From NCBI GenBank assembly GCA_964396115.1, contig CAYNDL010000024.1:1-13159 (forward strand): a stretch of DNA of 13,159 nucleotides. The letters run 5' to 3'. A program made the position numbers and the translations under genes. Below, in pieces: positions 5,676 through 13,146 of this stretch (within the stretch, counting starts at the first letter, position 1; each line of letters opens with the position of its first letter). Origin of the DNA: CAYNDL01 sp964396115. Lineage in GTDB: Bacteria; Patescibacteriota; Andersenbacteria; UBA10190; CAIZMI01. Below the pieces are notes generated by a model that ran no database searches, was not told the origin of the DNA, and saw nothing but the letters and a program-made list of their open reading frames with translations.

Positions 5676-7984
5676 CCTTTTTAGTCATAATTTTACTGAC
5701 CCTCATACCTGGTTTCGGTATTGCTGCCTTATTGCCGCGCCATTCTGATTCCCTTATCTCTTGGCTTTCCGTTGCTAGTGCCCTCGGACTTGTTTGGTCA
5801 GTTTTCTCCACCTTTGCCATCACAATAGTTGGTGGGCCCCTTTCCCTTCCATTTCTTTTAATTACCGGCTTGTTGCCGCTTGTCATTACACTTGTCCACC
5901 CCAAAACCAGAGGGGTTTTGGTTTCCGATTTAAGAAACATCCGCTGGCAACCCACTAATCTAGCCGTCTTTATTTTTGTCTCAATCTTCTTATTGCTACC
6001 GTTCTTAACAGTCCACAAACAACTACCAACAGGGGACGTTCAAAAAGCTATCTATTGGGCAAATCAAATAACTGACAGTAACCGGCTCCCTGAATACAAA
6101 AAAGCCGAACAATTGAACAGAGACCCGTCCGACTTCCTAACACCGGGACTTCACACGATAACTGCCGCCGTTATCAAGGTTAGCAATAGCCCGTTACAAA
6201 GCGTTGCTTGGTTCTCCTTCTTTCTCAGTATTGTTTTGGCAGGACTTTCCGTCACAATAACTTCTTTTATAACTGAAAACTCTAAGGCCCAATTGCTAGC
6301 ATTCGTTTTTGCGGGATTAAACCTGCGTTTTCTGCGATATGCATTCTTCCCCGGATACCATTTCCAAAACCTTGTGGGAGAAATAATCCTCTTTACGGCG
6401 TTGATAACTTTCCTTTTTTCTATCCGACATAATTCAACACTAAAAATAAACGTACTACTGGGCATGACAGGTTTCTGCTTGTTAAGCTTGCCCCTGGTAC
6501 ACCAATTCACTTCTTTTCTCGCCCTTTTCGTATCGCTATCAGCAGCTGGCACTTTTCTTGTTGTTAAACGGAAGCAGCTAACAGGAAAAACTCAAAAAAA
6601 GCTGCTGTTAGTCTTAATTGCTTGTGCAATGGCAGTGGCTGTAATTGCCATTTTTGTACCTGTTATAAATAAGTTAACCGCTCTTTTTACTTTGTCTCCT
6701 CACTTAACACCATTCATTATTCCACTGACTAAGTATCCCGAAACCTTCGGAATAACGCTTTTCTTCTTTGGGATTTTTGGCATGGTTTTAGCGATCAAAA
6801 AGAAACGTACGAGCTTACCCGTACTGGTTATCAGCGCCGTGACACTAACTATCTTATTCCTGGGACAGGGGCCCTACTTTTTTGTTGACATTCCATCTGC
6901 ACGGACAATTTTTTTCGCAGCTCTGCCGTTGGCTGTTTTCTGTGCCGTTTTTCTGGATAATCTGACCACAGTAATTGGCGACACACTTAAGTATGGAAAA
7001 TATTTTGCAACGATTCTACTTACGGTAATATTCGCTTCCTTGGCTAACTCGGCAGCGCTACAGGCAGAAAATATAGACCATCAGAGCCGCGTGAACGCGA
7101 GCCTAACCGAAGATACATTAGGAATGATCAATTTTTTACGGAGTAACCCACCGAAGGAGTTTAAGAATTTTCTCATTGACGACTGGAATAGACGCCGGCT
7201 TACGTGGGCAATATTGTCGCCATATAACATGGTGACCAGAATTGGCGGAGACTTAAGAGTGATCGGAGATGAAGCTAAACAATCCGACCTACGAAAGAAA
7301 CTCTATGAATCTTCGTTAGATTACGAAAAAATATTCATGCTCGGAAACTCACCTCTCGTAAAACGTCTGCTTGATAAATATCAGATTGCCCTTGTAGGTT
7401 CCTCTATTGGTTCAACGGGCGATGTTTTCCAGACAAGCCCTCTGTTTAAAAAAACTTACTCAAATGGGGAAACTGTCATCTACGCCTACAAGACTAGTTC
7501 CCAATTTATCCCTGATCCTGAAGCAGAATTTTTATTGAAACATTCTACATTGGCAAATGATGTTGGAGATTCAGAAGATATTCTTCCCCACACAGCAATC
7601 TCACTCGCTGCTGCGAGAATAAGCGATCCGGAGATTGAGAACAACAGAACGACACGAACCATCCAAGGAACAGATGGGACGATAAGAATCAACGTTGGCA
7701 CATATGTTCTCCCACTTTGGGATGAGGACGGCAACACCAAGGTAGAATCACCTGTCCGTATTTTAATCAGAATTAAGAACAACGGAGTCGAAGGTTCATT
7801 TTCATACAACAATAAGGAACTTACTGATTTTGAAACCCCAAAGGACAACGGCTCTACAGACATAGTCGTTGATATGCCAGCCGGTTCTTTGAGTTATGAT
7901 GAAAAGGGTTTTATAAACATCAACATGAATTTCAAAAAGTATCCTCTTACTATTGACCTTGTCGCTGCAGGATTAATGCGGTGA
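5672..7984 (+). CDS. Multi-spanning membrane protein, GT-C glycosyltransferase-like
   Basis: 770 residues. About 13-14 hydrophobic helices fill 1-461. The long loop after helix four (115-175) contains TGDVQKAIYWANQI (120-133) and FLTPGLH (155-161), the place where GT-C enzymes hold acidic catalytic residues, here D122. From 462 the chain is soluble and probably outside. Residues 480-607 resemble the mixed region that ends many GT-C and DUF6541-type proteins: FLIDDWNRR, then LLDKYQIALVGSS (566-578), then LFKKTYSNGETVIYAY (591-606). The last 150 residues (about 615-770) look like an extra beta-rich domain. It overlaps the glycosyltransferase gene by 4 bp and lies 9 bp before the flippase gene, so it most likely acts in surface glycan assembly, transferring sugars from a lipid carrier. 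The GT-C assignment rests on topology and weak motifs; a transporter or other envelope role is possible. Confidence 0.7.
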   Translation: MTFLVIILLTLIPGFGIAALLPRHSDSLISWLSVASALGLVWSVFSTFAITIVGGPLSLPFLLITGLLPLVITLVHPKTRGVLVSDLRNIRWQPTNLAVFIFVSIFLLLPFLTVHKQLPTGDVQKAIYWANQITDSNRLPEYKKAEQLNRDPSDFLTPGLHTITAAVIKVSNSPLQSVAWFSFFLSIVLAGLSVTITSFITENSKAQLLAFVFAGLNLRFLRYAFFPGYHFQNLVGEIILFTALITFLFSIRHNSTLKINVLLGMTGFCLLSLPLVHQFTSFLALFVSLSAAGTFLVVKRKQLTGKTQKKLLLVLIACAMAVAVIAIFVPVINKLTALFTLSPHLTPFIIPLTKYPETFGITLFFFGIFGMVLAIKKKRTSLPVLVISAVTLTILFLGQGPYFFVDIPSARTIFFAALPLAVFCAVFLDNLTTVIGDTLKYGKYFATILLTVIFASLANSAALQAENIDHQSRVNASLTEDTLGMINFLRSNPPKEFKNFLIDDWNRRRLTWAILSPYNMVTRIGGDLRVIGDEAKQSDLRKKLYESSLDYEKIFMLGNSPLVKRLLDKYQIALVGSSIGSTGDVFQTSPLFKKTYSNGETVIYAYKTSSQFIPDPEAEFLLKHSTLANDVGDSEDILPHTAISLAAARISDPEIENNRTTRTIQGTDGTIRINVGTYVLPLWDEDGNTKVESPVRILIRIKNNGVEGSFSYNNKELTDFETPKDNGSTDIVVDMPAGSLSYDEKGFININMNFKKYPLTIDLVAAGLMR

Positions 7985-7993
7985 CTATCCACC

Positions 7994-9478
7994 ATGACTA
8001 CTGAGGTTAATCTCAAACGTTCATCCCGCCTTTCAGGTGCCTTGTGGCTGTCTATCGCACAGGCTGTTGTTCTCGCCCTGGGGTACGTGACACATATTCT
8101 TGTGGGAAAGATCGGTGGCCCATCTTTGTATGGCGTTTATGGTTTAACCCTCTCTTTCCTCACAATAATGAACATGTTGATGACGCTTGGCATACCCACC
8201 GCTGTCTCCAAGGAAGTTGCAGAAAACGAAAGTAATAGCGGTTCGATCTTAAAGACAGCACTGTTCGCTCAAATCATTTTCTCTTTTTTACTCTCTCTCC
8301 TGACTTTAATTTTTGCTGGCCCGGCAGCGAAGCTGCTAGGGGATCCTTCCTTGGCCAACGTCATTCGTTTTACCGCAGTCGTCTATCCTCTTACAGCCCT
8401 TTATTCTGTTCAAACTAATTACCTGAACGGGTTGCACGCTTTTTCCTTACAAGCAACATTAATTGTCATCTATGCTCTAGCCAAACTAACCGGCTCAGTG
8501 GGACTATTATTTCCATTCGGAGTACAGGGCGCAGTAGCAGGCTTCGCAATTGGAGGACTGGTCGCGGCCATCTTCGGCCTTCCCTTCACATTAAGGAGTA
8601 TACGTGGGCACTTCAAAACGGGAGTGCCATTGAAAAAAATTATTTCTTTTGCTGGCGCATTTGTTGGCACTTCTCTTGCTCTCCAGATTTTAATGAGTAC
8701 TGACCTCTTTTTGGTAAAAAGAATAATGCAGGACAACACACTAGCCGGCTATTACAATGCCGCTTCTACCCTGTCTCGTATCCCCTATTTTATTTTGCAG
8801 GCACTAGGATTTGTGTTCCTCCCAAGCATTGCTCGCTTGATGAAAGAAAATGAAAACGAAGCAAGGCAGTTTATCCGGGATATTTTCCGTTATCTTTTTC
8901 TTTTACTGTTACCAATTACTGCACTTGCGGCCACAACAAGTAAGAGCTTAATACACCTGTTCTATTCCCCAATATATGAACCTGCGGCAAGTCCATTGAC
9001 GCTGCTAATGATCGCTCTTGGCTTATTATCTGCATTTTACCTGTTAGCAACGATTGCGGCAGGCGCAGGAAAAGCCCGTATCCCACTTATCATTTCCTGG
9101 GTATTGATACCAGTCGCCATCGCGTTTGGCTTCTTTTTCATACCGCGTTTTGGACTAGAGGGTGCAGCGATCACAACAATTTCTACTGCAGGTATCGGAG
9201 CACTTATCATTGGTTCCTACATGGTAGCCCGTTTCCGTCTCAGTTTTCCCGTGACCACACTTATCAAAGGTGTAATTGCAACGACCGTTATGGTTCTTCC
9301 GACTTATTTTTTGGCACTAAAGGCTATCCTTCTCCCCTTAGAATACTTATTTCTTTTTGCGGTCTACGCAATCACACTAATCGCATTGGGAGAACTAAAA
9401 AAGGATGATATTTCCAGGCTAAAAACGCTGGTCCCTAAAAAAATACGGGGCGCAGAGGAAGTTATAATCGAATCATGA
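7994..9478 (+). CDS. Oligosaccharide flippase (Wzx/RfbX-type, MOP superfamily)
   Basis: 494 residues, almost entirely membrane helices (about 14). The N-terminal SGALWLSIAQAVVLALGYVTHILVGKIGGPSLYGVYGL is the Polysacc_synt pattern, followed by LGIPTAVSKEVAE (65-77). The C-half repeats the fold: STDLFLVKRIMQDNTLAGYYNAASTLSRIPY (about 235-265), then a run with FYSPIYEPAASPLTLLMIALGLLSAFYLLATIAAGAGKARIPL, the usual second-half segment, then EGAAITTIS. These proteins flip lipid-linked glycans across the cytoplasmic membrane. Length is typical. It lies 9 bp after the GT-C-like gene and overlaps the next by ATGA. No Shine-Dalgarno site is visible before the ATG (TATCCACC). The family call is firm; the glycan is unknown. 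Confidence 0.92.
   Translation: MTTEVNLKRSSRLSGALWLSIAQAVVLALGYVTHILVGKIGGPSLYGVYGLTLSFLTIMNMLMTLGIPTAVSKEVAENESNSGSILKTALFAQIIFSFLLSLLTLIFAGPAAKLLGDPSLANVIRFTAVVYPLTALYSVQTNYLNGLHAFSLQATLIVIYALAKLTGSVGLLFPFGVQGAVAGFAIGGLVAAIFGLPFTLRSIRGHFKTGVPLKKIISFAGAFVGTSLALQILMSTDLFLVKRIMQDNTLAGYYNAASTLSRIPYFILQALGFVFLPSIARLMKENENEARQFIRDIFRYLFLLLLPITALAATTSKSLIHLFYSPIYEPAASPLTLLMIALGLLSAFYLLATIAAGAGKARIPLIISWVLIPVAIAFGFFFIPRFGLEGAAITTISTAGIGALIIGSYMVARFRLSFPVTTLIKGVIATTVMVLPTYFLALKAILLPLEYLFLFAVYAITLIALGELKKDDISRLKTLVPKKIRGAEEVIIES
9463..9468 (+). promoter_or_regulatory. Possible internal -10 box before the anchored protein gene
   Basis: A perfect TATAAT ends exactly 6 nt before the ATG at 9475, inside the last codons of the flippase gene. 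The same TATAAT-N6-ATG layout occurs at 10665-10677. No -35 box is seen and the gene is also reachable from the operon, so the site may be chance. Confidence 0.3.
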
Positions 9479-10314
9479 AAAAGCTCTCTTTTATTTTCGC
9501 ATTAATTACAGTTTTTATTTCGTTATTTGTGATTTGTTTTTTCTATTTTCGACAAGAAACCTACTCTACCGATTTCCAAAATAACAAGTCAGAATTTGGC
9601 CAATTTGAAACTGTTACCGGCATTCCATACAGGATCTTTGAAGGTAAAATTTCCACTTCAGAAGAATTATCCCACTTGAGAATTCCTTATAAATCGCTTG
9701 CTTTCGGCAAAAAGTTGTCCCTCAGTTTTGATTTTCAACTGGATGGCGCAAGTGTCGTTGAAGTTGGCATACGCAAAGGTTCCTTTTGGCTTGATTATGA
9801 ACGGATTCCTGTCAGAAACAGGATCCTCGACGAACTAGCTTTCACAAAACATAAGCCCTGGAAAGTCCTAAGTAATGACAAGGAAAGTGTTTTTCTTAGC
9901 CCGTTTTACGGACACGACTACCAAACGATCGAAGATTTTATTTCGAGACCCCCGCAAGAAGGGACTATTGGATTGTACGGGAACACAAAGCTTTCCTGTA
10001 CAGAATGCAGGACGGAGCCCTTTCAGAACTGGGACGACCCAAAAAAATTTCGTGCCATATATGCCCGCTATCTCCCTCAGCAAGGAAACGGTTTCACTAA
10101 TAAGCAGATCGACTTCGCGCTAGATAATGCTTATCAAAATCCTGACGGATCCTTAGAGGTTATGTTCTTTTCTTACCCTGAGAAAAATTCATCGCCAACA
10201 GTAAATTATCGAAGCATCAAAGGCACGATTTCACCTTCACTGCCCGATCCTGCCGGCATTATAAGGAAACTCAAGATAAGCATTAAGGAACAGCTTTATC
10301 GCGGAATGCAATGA
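9475..10314 (+). CDS. Membrane-anchored extracytoplasmic protein, function unknown
   Basis: 279 residues that I do not recognise. One hydrophobic helix at 4-25 (LSFIFALITVFISLFVICFFYF) preceded by MKK makes it a signal-anchored protein with the body outside. The body has many aromatic and charged residues and alternating strands, for example LSLSFDFQLDGASVVEVGIRKG (81-102) and SLEVMFFSYP (226-235), which suggests a beta-rich fold, perhaps a carbohydrate-binding sandwich. A CxxC pair (C175-T-E-C178) after TIGLYGNTKLS could form a disulfide or bind a metal. It overlaps the flippase gene by ATGA and the next gene by ATGA, so it is part of the glycan operon and may handle, modify or attach the exported glycan. 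No catalytic motif is evident. Confidence 0.8.
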   Translation: MKKLSFIFALITVFISLFVICFFYFRQETYSTDFQNNKSEFGQFETVTGIPYRIFEGKISTSEELSHLRIPYKSLAFGKKLSLSFDFQLDGASVVEVGIRKGSFWLDYERIPVRNRILDELAFTKHKPWKVLSNDKESVFLSPFYGHDYQTIEDFISRPPQEGTIGLYGNTKLSCTECRTEPFQNWDDPKKFRAIYARYLPQQGNGFTNKQIDFALDNAYQNPDGSLEVMFFSYPEKNSSPTVNYRSIKGTISPSLPDPAGIIRKLKISIKEQLYRGMQ

Positions 10315-10643
10315 AAAAAAATACTCTTGCAATCATTAGGGGAATCTCCGTTGGACTGATGTTTGTTTCTTTTGGCATGATTGTCTTCAATAGTTTTTTG
10401 TCTTTTGATAAAAACACTAATTTTGCCGGGATCCTTCTCCTTTCCATTGCTAGTCTCGGGATAGTTTTCTCTTTCCCAAAAACCACTTTCACTTCTTCTG
10501 GAAGATGGTTCAACACGTTACTCTGGCTAATCACCATCACTATTTCATCCGTGTTAACCGTTCTCCTGGTCCACGGGAACGCTTCATCATGGCCACTAAT
10601 ACCTCTTGTTGTGATATGTTCAGTACTCGCCACACGAAAATAG
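10311..10643 (+). CDS. Small four-helix membrane protein
   Basis: 110 residues, unrecognised. Four hydrophobic segments: about 7-28 (AIIRGISVGLMFVSFGMIVFNS), 38-54 (FAGILLLSIASLGIVFS), 67-86 (FNTLLWLITITISSVLTVLL) and 92-106 (SSWPLIPLVVICSVL). The N-terminus is basic (MKK) and the end is RK, giving both termini inside by the positive-inside rule. Translation is coupled to the upstream gene by an ATGA overlap. As the last gene of the operon it may be an accessory subunit of the glycan machinery. A promoter for the next small gene begins 19 bp after its stop. Confidence 0.75.
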   Translation: MKKNTLAIIRGISVGLMFVSFGMIVFNSFLSFDKNTNFAGILLLSIASLGIVFSFPKTTFTSSGRWFNTLLWLITITISSVLTVLLVHGNASSWPLIPLVVICSVLATRK

Positions 10644-10661
10644 TAATTTCCGATAACACTT

Positions 10662-10670
10662 TGCTATAAT
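10662..10670 (+). promoter_or_regulatory. Extended -10 promoter of the 48-residue gene
   Basis: TGCTATAAT is a perfect extended -10 box ending 6 nt before the ATG at 10677. The start site would fall on or next to the A of the ATG, predicting a leaderless mRNA. No -35 match is seen. Confidence 0.55.
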
Positions 10671-10676
10671 TAATTC

Positions 10677-10823
10677 ATGATAAGAGATTCCTTCGCGTCA
10701 CCCCGAACCACCCTCATTACAATTATTGCCTTGATAATCGGTGGAGCACTTTTGCTTTGGTTGGTACTACATTTTGCTTTTTCGGTTACATCCGGTTTGC
10801 TTACCCCAACACCTCCTATCTAA
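10677..10823 (+). CDS. 48-residue single-helix membrane peptide
   Basis: The frame reads MIRDSFASPRTTLITIIALI at the start, has one hydrophobic helix (about 12-37) and ends GLLTPTPPI. A short basic N-terminus and a proline-rich tail suggest an N-in, C-out topology. A perfect extended -10 box 6 nt upstream and a small hairpin just after the stop frame it as its own unit. I do not know a family. Its shortness and lack of a Shine-Dalgarno site keep confidence moderate, but promoter placement and the clear membrane helix favour a real gene. Confidence 0.5.
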   Translation: MIRDSFASPRTTLITIIALIIGGALLLWLVLHFAFSVTSGLLTPTPPI

Positions 10824-10996
10824 TACCGAGGCTTCCAATTGGAGGCTTTAAAAGATCAAAAAACAAATTGATTACAAGGATCAATTGCTTCTGGCTTTAA
10901 TTCTGAAAAAGGAAGAAATTTTTACTTTAGAATTTTCACTTTGAACAAAGGCACCAACTACGACGTGTGCGGGCGGGCGCTTACAGACGTGAGTAA
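10824..10996. other. Intergenic region between convergent genes
   Basis: This stretch separates the 48-residue gene from the convergent DUF2079 gene. It holds the hairpin at 10829-10848 and an AT-rich 7-bp hairpin, AATTGAT (10866-10872) with ATCAATT (10880-10886). From 10872 the plus strand stays open to 11126 in the same frame as the 48-residue gene, but with no ATG and with its second half antisense to the DUF2079 gene. I see no convincing gene. Confidence 0.5.
10829..10848 (+). terminator. Weak terminator-like hairpin
   Basis: AGGCTTCC-aatt-GGAGGCTT forms an 8-bp stem with two G-U pairs, followed only by a short T run and then A. It lies 5 nt after the stop of the 48-residue gene. The near-symmetric stem would also fold in the other direction and could end the DUF2079 transcript. 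Confidence 0.45.
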
Positions 10997-12499
10997 TCAG
11001 TTGCCTTTTTTCCTGAAAGCCCAAACTCCAAATTCATCCCAAACAATTTCGTATTCGGTATTACTCCTATATTCTTTTATCGCCTGTTTCATTTCTCCTT
11101 TTCGCAATGGCCAAGTATTAAACTGATCACTCAGGATCACCCATTGCGTTTGTTTGTCTTGGTCGGGAAAATTATATATATATTGCCGGTCACTTAACAT
11201 TGGAACAAGACCACTAGCTGCAGTAACTTTCTTATTGGATGGAATCATTGTTTTGATAATTTTGACAGCGGGGACAGCTGCACTCGGTATATATTTTTCT
11301 TCCACAAAGCCCGGCCAAAACAATTTGTGTAAAGGCAAATCCTTATCCTTCCAAGAATATTTATAAGTGCCTTGGCCGATAACCAAAGAAGTTGCCAATA
11401 TTATAAACGCCCTGAGTACTAAATTCTTTGCCACTAAGCGAAAATTAAGGATCCTGCTTAATCCCAGAATTGTTCCGAACATTACCAGTGGAAGCAATGT
11501 TACGTTGTAGTGATAGTTGATTTGCCAACGTAGATCCTGAACACTAAGAAATCGCGACAACAGCGGAGGCAGAGCTGTTAAATAGGTAAAGGGTGATAGC
11601 AAGGAAATGTAACCCGTGGATGCGAACACGGCAGTCAAGGTTCGAACCTTTACTTTCTGATCCGTCATTTGTTGGGCAGTTCTGAGTGGGTGGGCGGCTA
11701 TGCCAAAAATATTTTTTCCCGCGCCTTCGCCGTATTCAGAGTAATCAAAGTGTGTAAGGGGTTTATGGTTCGGCGTCCACCTTGGCATTACGTAGTAACC
11801 GATAGTAAAAAAATACACCAAAGAAATTAACATCACCGCAACAGCCGTCTTCTTCCTTTTTGCAACAAAAAGGTAAAAACCAATCATAAAGACAATCGGA
11901 GCAACGTCCTCTTGTGAGATTAAGGCCAAAAGCAGCAGAAACCAAAAAATCTTTTTCTTAAAGTGCAAGGCATAGAGTAGCCAGCTCAAGAAAGCTGCTC
12001 CGATTACTGATGCGTGGAAATCAAAATCCAGTGCATATTGAAGTCCAAAGAACACTAGACTACTAGTCAAAATAACAAAAGATAAGATGGGGCTCTTCAG
12101 CTTATCCAGGGCGATACGAAATAAAGCCCAACATGAAGTCGCCACAATAACTACTTGCGAAATGAGCAGTGTTCTCACGTCTGGAAACACTTTATAAACA
12201 GGAATAAGCAGATACATAATAAAATTTGCATGATCTCCCCATATCACTTGGTTCTTGAGTGAACTGAAAGGGATTTTCCCCCTGCTTATATTGAACAAGG
12301 TTTGATGAAAAATACCGAGATCAAGACCATTGTTGAGGTGTACTTCATTTAGCAAAGATATTTTTGAATACGCAAAAACAAAGATAAAGACGACGAGCCA
12401 GGCAAAAAAAGAAAACGAAAACATCCGCTTGAAACGCAGCCAAGAAACGGCCCTAGATATCCCCTGTTTTCGTAATAGTGACTCCAGAATATTGTTCAT
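10997..12499 (-). CDS. DUF2079 family multi-spanning membrane protein
   Basis: 500 residues from the ATG at 12499. A longer start at 12595 would run the coding region through the riboswitch, so I reject it. Family signatures: GLDLGIFHQTLFN (58-70), GDHANFIMYLLIPVY (88-102), LLISQVVIVATSCWALFRIAL (111-131), DFDFHASVIGAAFLSWLLYAL (158-178) and SQEDVAPIVFMIGFYL (195-210). The N-terminus is basic with a first helix at about 27-43, the middle has about ten helices, and the last 110 residues (390-500) are soluble. DUF2079 proteins look like GT-C glycosyltransferases by topology, and the D-L-G-I-F and H-A-N region lies in the first outside loop; activity is unproven. It is convergent to the glycan operon and may add to the same glycan. 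Divergent from the B12 riboswitch. Confidence 0.88.
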   Translation of the reverse strand: MNNILESLLRKQGISRAVSWLRFKRMFSFSFFAWLVVFIFVFAYSKISLLNEVHLNNGLDLGIFHQTLFNISRGKIPFSSLKNQVIWGDHANFIMYLLIPVYKVFPDVRTLLISQVVIVATSCWALFRIALDKLKSPILSFVILTSSLVFFGLQYALDFDFHASVIGAAFLSWLLYALHFKKKIFWFLLLLALISQEDVAPIVFMIGFYLFVAKRKKTAVAVMLISLVYFFTIGYYVMPRWTPNHKPLTHFDYSEYGEGAGKNIFGIAAHPLRTAQQMTDQKVKVRTLTAVFASTGYISLLSPFTYLTALPPLLSRFLSVQDLRWQINYHYNVTLLPLVMFGTILGLSRILNFRLVAKNLVLRAFIILATSLVIGQGTYKYSWKDKDLPLHKLFWPGFVEEKYIPSAAVPAVKIIKTMIPSNKKVTAASGLVPMLSDRQYIYNFPDQDKQTQWVILSDQFNTWPLRKGEMKQAIKEYRSNTEYEIVWDEFGVWAFRKKGN

Positions 12500-12528
12500 T
12501 GACGTATGGATGGTAATAATTCTAAGAT
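12499..12528 (+). promoter_or_regulatory. Possible promoter of the riboswitch transcript
   Basis: TTGACG (12499-12504), 18 nt, TAAGAT (12523-12528). It would start near 12535, about 15-20 nt before the first paired element of the riboswitch. It overlaps the divergent DUF2079 promoter, so the two may interfere. Confidence 0.3.
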
Positions 12529-12546
12529 CAAATAAGTAGTTTGAAA
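12519..12546 (-). promoter_or_regulatory. Likely promoter of the DUF2079 gene
   Basis: Minus-strand TTTCAA (12546-12541), 16 nt, TAGAAT (12524-12519). The start near 12512 gives a leader of about 12 nt with no Shine-Dalgarno site. Its existence supports the ATG at 12499 over the upstream start. Confidence 0.35.
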
Positions 12547-12550
12547 AACC

Positions 12551-12645
12551 GAAATTACGAAGTGAAGTGGGCGAAAATCCCACACTGTGCCGCAACGGTT
12601 ATAGTCCGATCCTTCGTTTTAAGAAACATCCCGAGCAGGACAAGC
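12551..12645 (+). ncRNA. Cobalamin (B12) riboswitch, compact class II-like
   Basis: The core matches the cobalamin riboswitch. ACGAAG (12557-12562) with CTTCGT (12612-12617) closes the core; GTGGG (12567-12571) with CCCAC (12579-12583) forms P4 around loop CGAAAAT; ACTG (12584-12587) with CGGT (12596-12599) forms P5 with the conserved GCCGCAAC; then CGGTTATAGTCCGAT, which closely resembles the core of class II (env8-type) riboswitches as I recall it. A hairpin at 12629-12640 (TCC-loop-GGA, loop CGAGCA) is the kissing-loop partner L13; UGC in L5 (12588-12590) pairs with GCA in it (12635-12637). The bulky P7-P12 arm of class I is absent. It lies on the strand of the DUF4430 gene, 54 nt upstream of its ATG. 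Class II members bind methyl- or hydroxo-cobalamin or adenosylcobalamin depending on the J6/3 sequence. Confidence 0.82.
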
Positions 12646-12687
12646 TTTTTAGTAGCGAACTGCCGGTCCGCCGTTATTAGTATTAAC

Positions 12688-12691
12688 AAGG
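12688..12691 (+). promoter_or_regulatory. Shine-Dalgarno site of the DUF4430 gene
   Basis: AAGG ends 7 nt before the ATG at 12699. It is one of the few plausible Shine-Dalgarno sites in the window, which fits translational control by the riboswitch. A CCTT at 12611-12614 in the closing stem and the CCGTT at 12671-12675, which can pair with AACGG in the riboswitch core (12594-12598), are candidate switching partners. Confidence 0.5.
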
Positions 12692-12698
12692 TATACTC

Positions 12699-13130
12699 AT
12701 GAGCAAAAAAACAGGAGCACTTCTGGTAATAAGCACATTCTGCGTCGCAATATTAGGAAGCCTGTATCTACAATTCTCTAGAATACCAAGGCAAACTGGA
12801 CAAGTCTTATCGGAAGAAAACGAAAGAATTGTTTCGGTTACGATAGACGGGCCGCAAGGTAAATCTAACTTCCGTTTCAAAACTGAGAAAAAAACTCCCG
12901 TAGCGGAGATCATGGATTCTTTTTCAAGCAAAAATGACATTGAACTAGTCACAAAAGAATACGGCGGCTCCTTGGGGACAATGATCGTCTCGATCAATGG
13001 CATCGAAAACAATACGAACAATAATACTTATTGGACATTATATGTTAATGAAAAAATGGCTGAAACCGGAATGTCATCAGCATTTGTAATGCCTGGTGAT
13101 CAGATCACTTGGCGTTACGAATCCTTATAA
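12699..13130 (+). CDS. DUF4430 (transcobalamin C-terminal-like) membrane-anchored protein
   Basis: 143 residues. The first 25 (MSKKTGALLVISTFCVAILG) form a basic start plus hydrophobic helix: a signal or anchor without a lipobox. The rest lies outside. The domain (about 45-141) is DUF4430, related to the C-terminal domain of transcobalamin and intrinsic factor, which binds the B12 ring: VSVTIDG, FRFKTEKKTPVAEIMD, then NNTYWTLYVNEKMAETGMSSAFVMPGDQITWRYE, with the family's W112, Y115-V116-N117 and the closing G133-D134-x-I-x-W138. The other, alpha-barrel half of transcobalamin is missing, as in other bacterial DUF4430 proteins. Directly downstream of a cobalamin riboswitch, so it is very likely a surface B12-binding protein whose expression falls when B12 is plentiful. 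A partner transporter would be expected next. B12 binding by this protein is inference. Confidence 0.9.
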   Translation: MSKKTGALLVISTFCVAILGSLYLQFSRIPRQTGQVLSEENERIVSVTIDGPQGKSNFRFKTEKKTPVAEIMDSFSSKNDIELVTKEYGGSLGTMIVSINGIENNTNNNTYWTLYVNEKMAETGMSSAFVMPGDQITWRYESL

Positions 13131-13146
13131 CCATAATTAATTGAAT

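Noticed and set aside
12500..12595. N-terminal extension of the DUF2079 protein by 32 residues
   Set aside because: It would run through the riboswitch and the likely promoter; the added residues are not part of the family pattern.
12643..12652. Intrinsic terminator in the riboswitch expression platform (AGCTTTTTAG)
   Set aside because: The five T are not preceded by a strong GC stem; translational control near the AAGG at 12688-12691 fits better, though this was judged by eye only.
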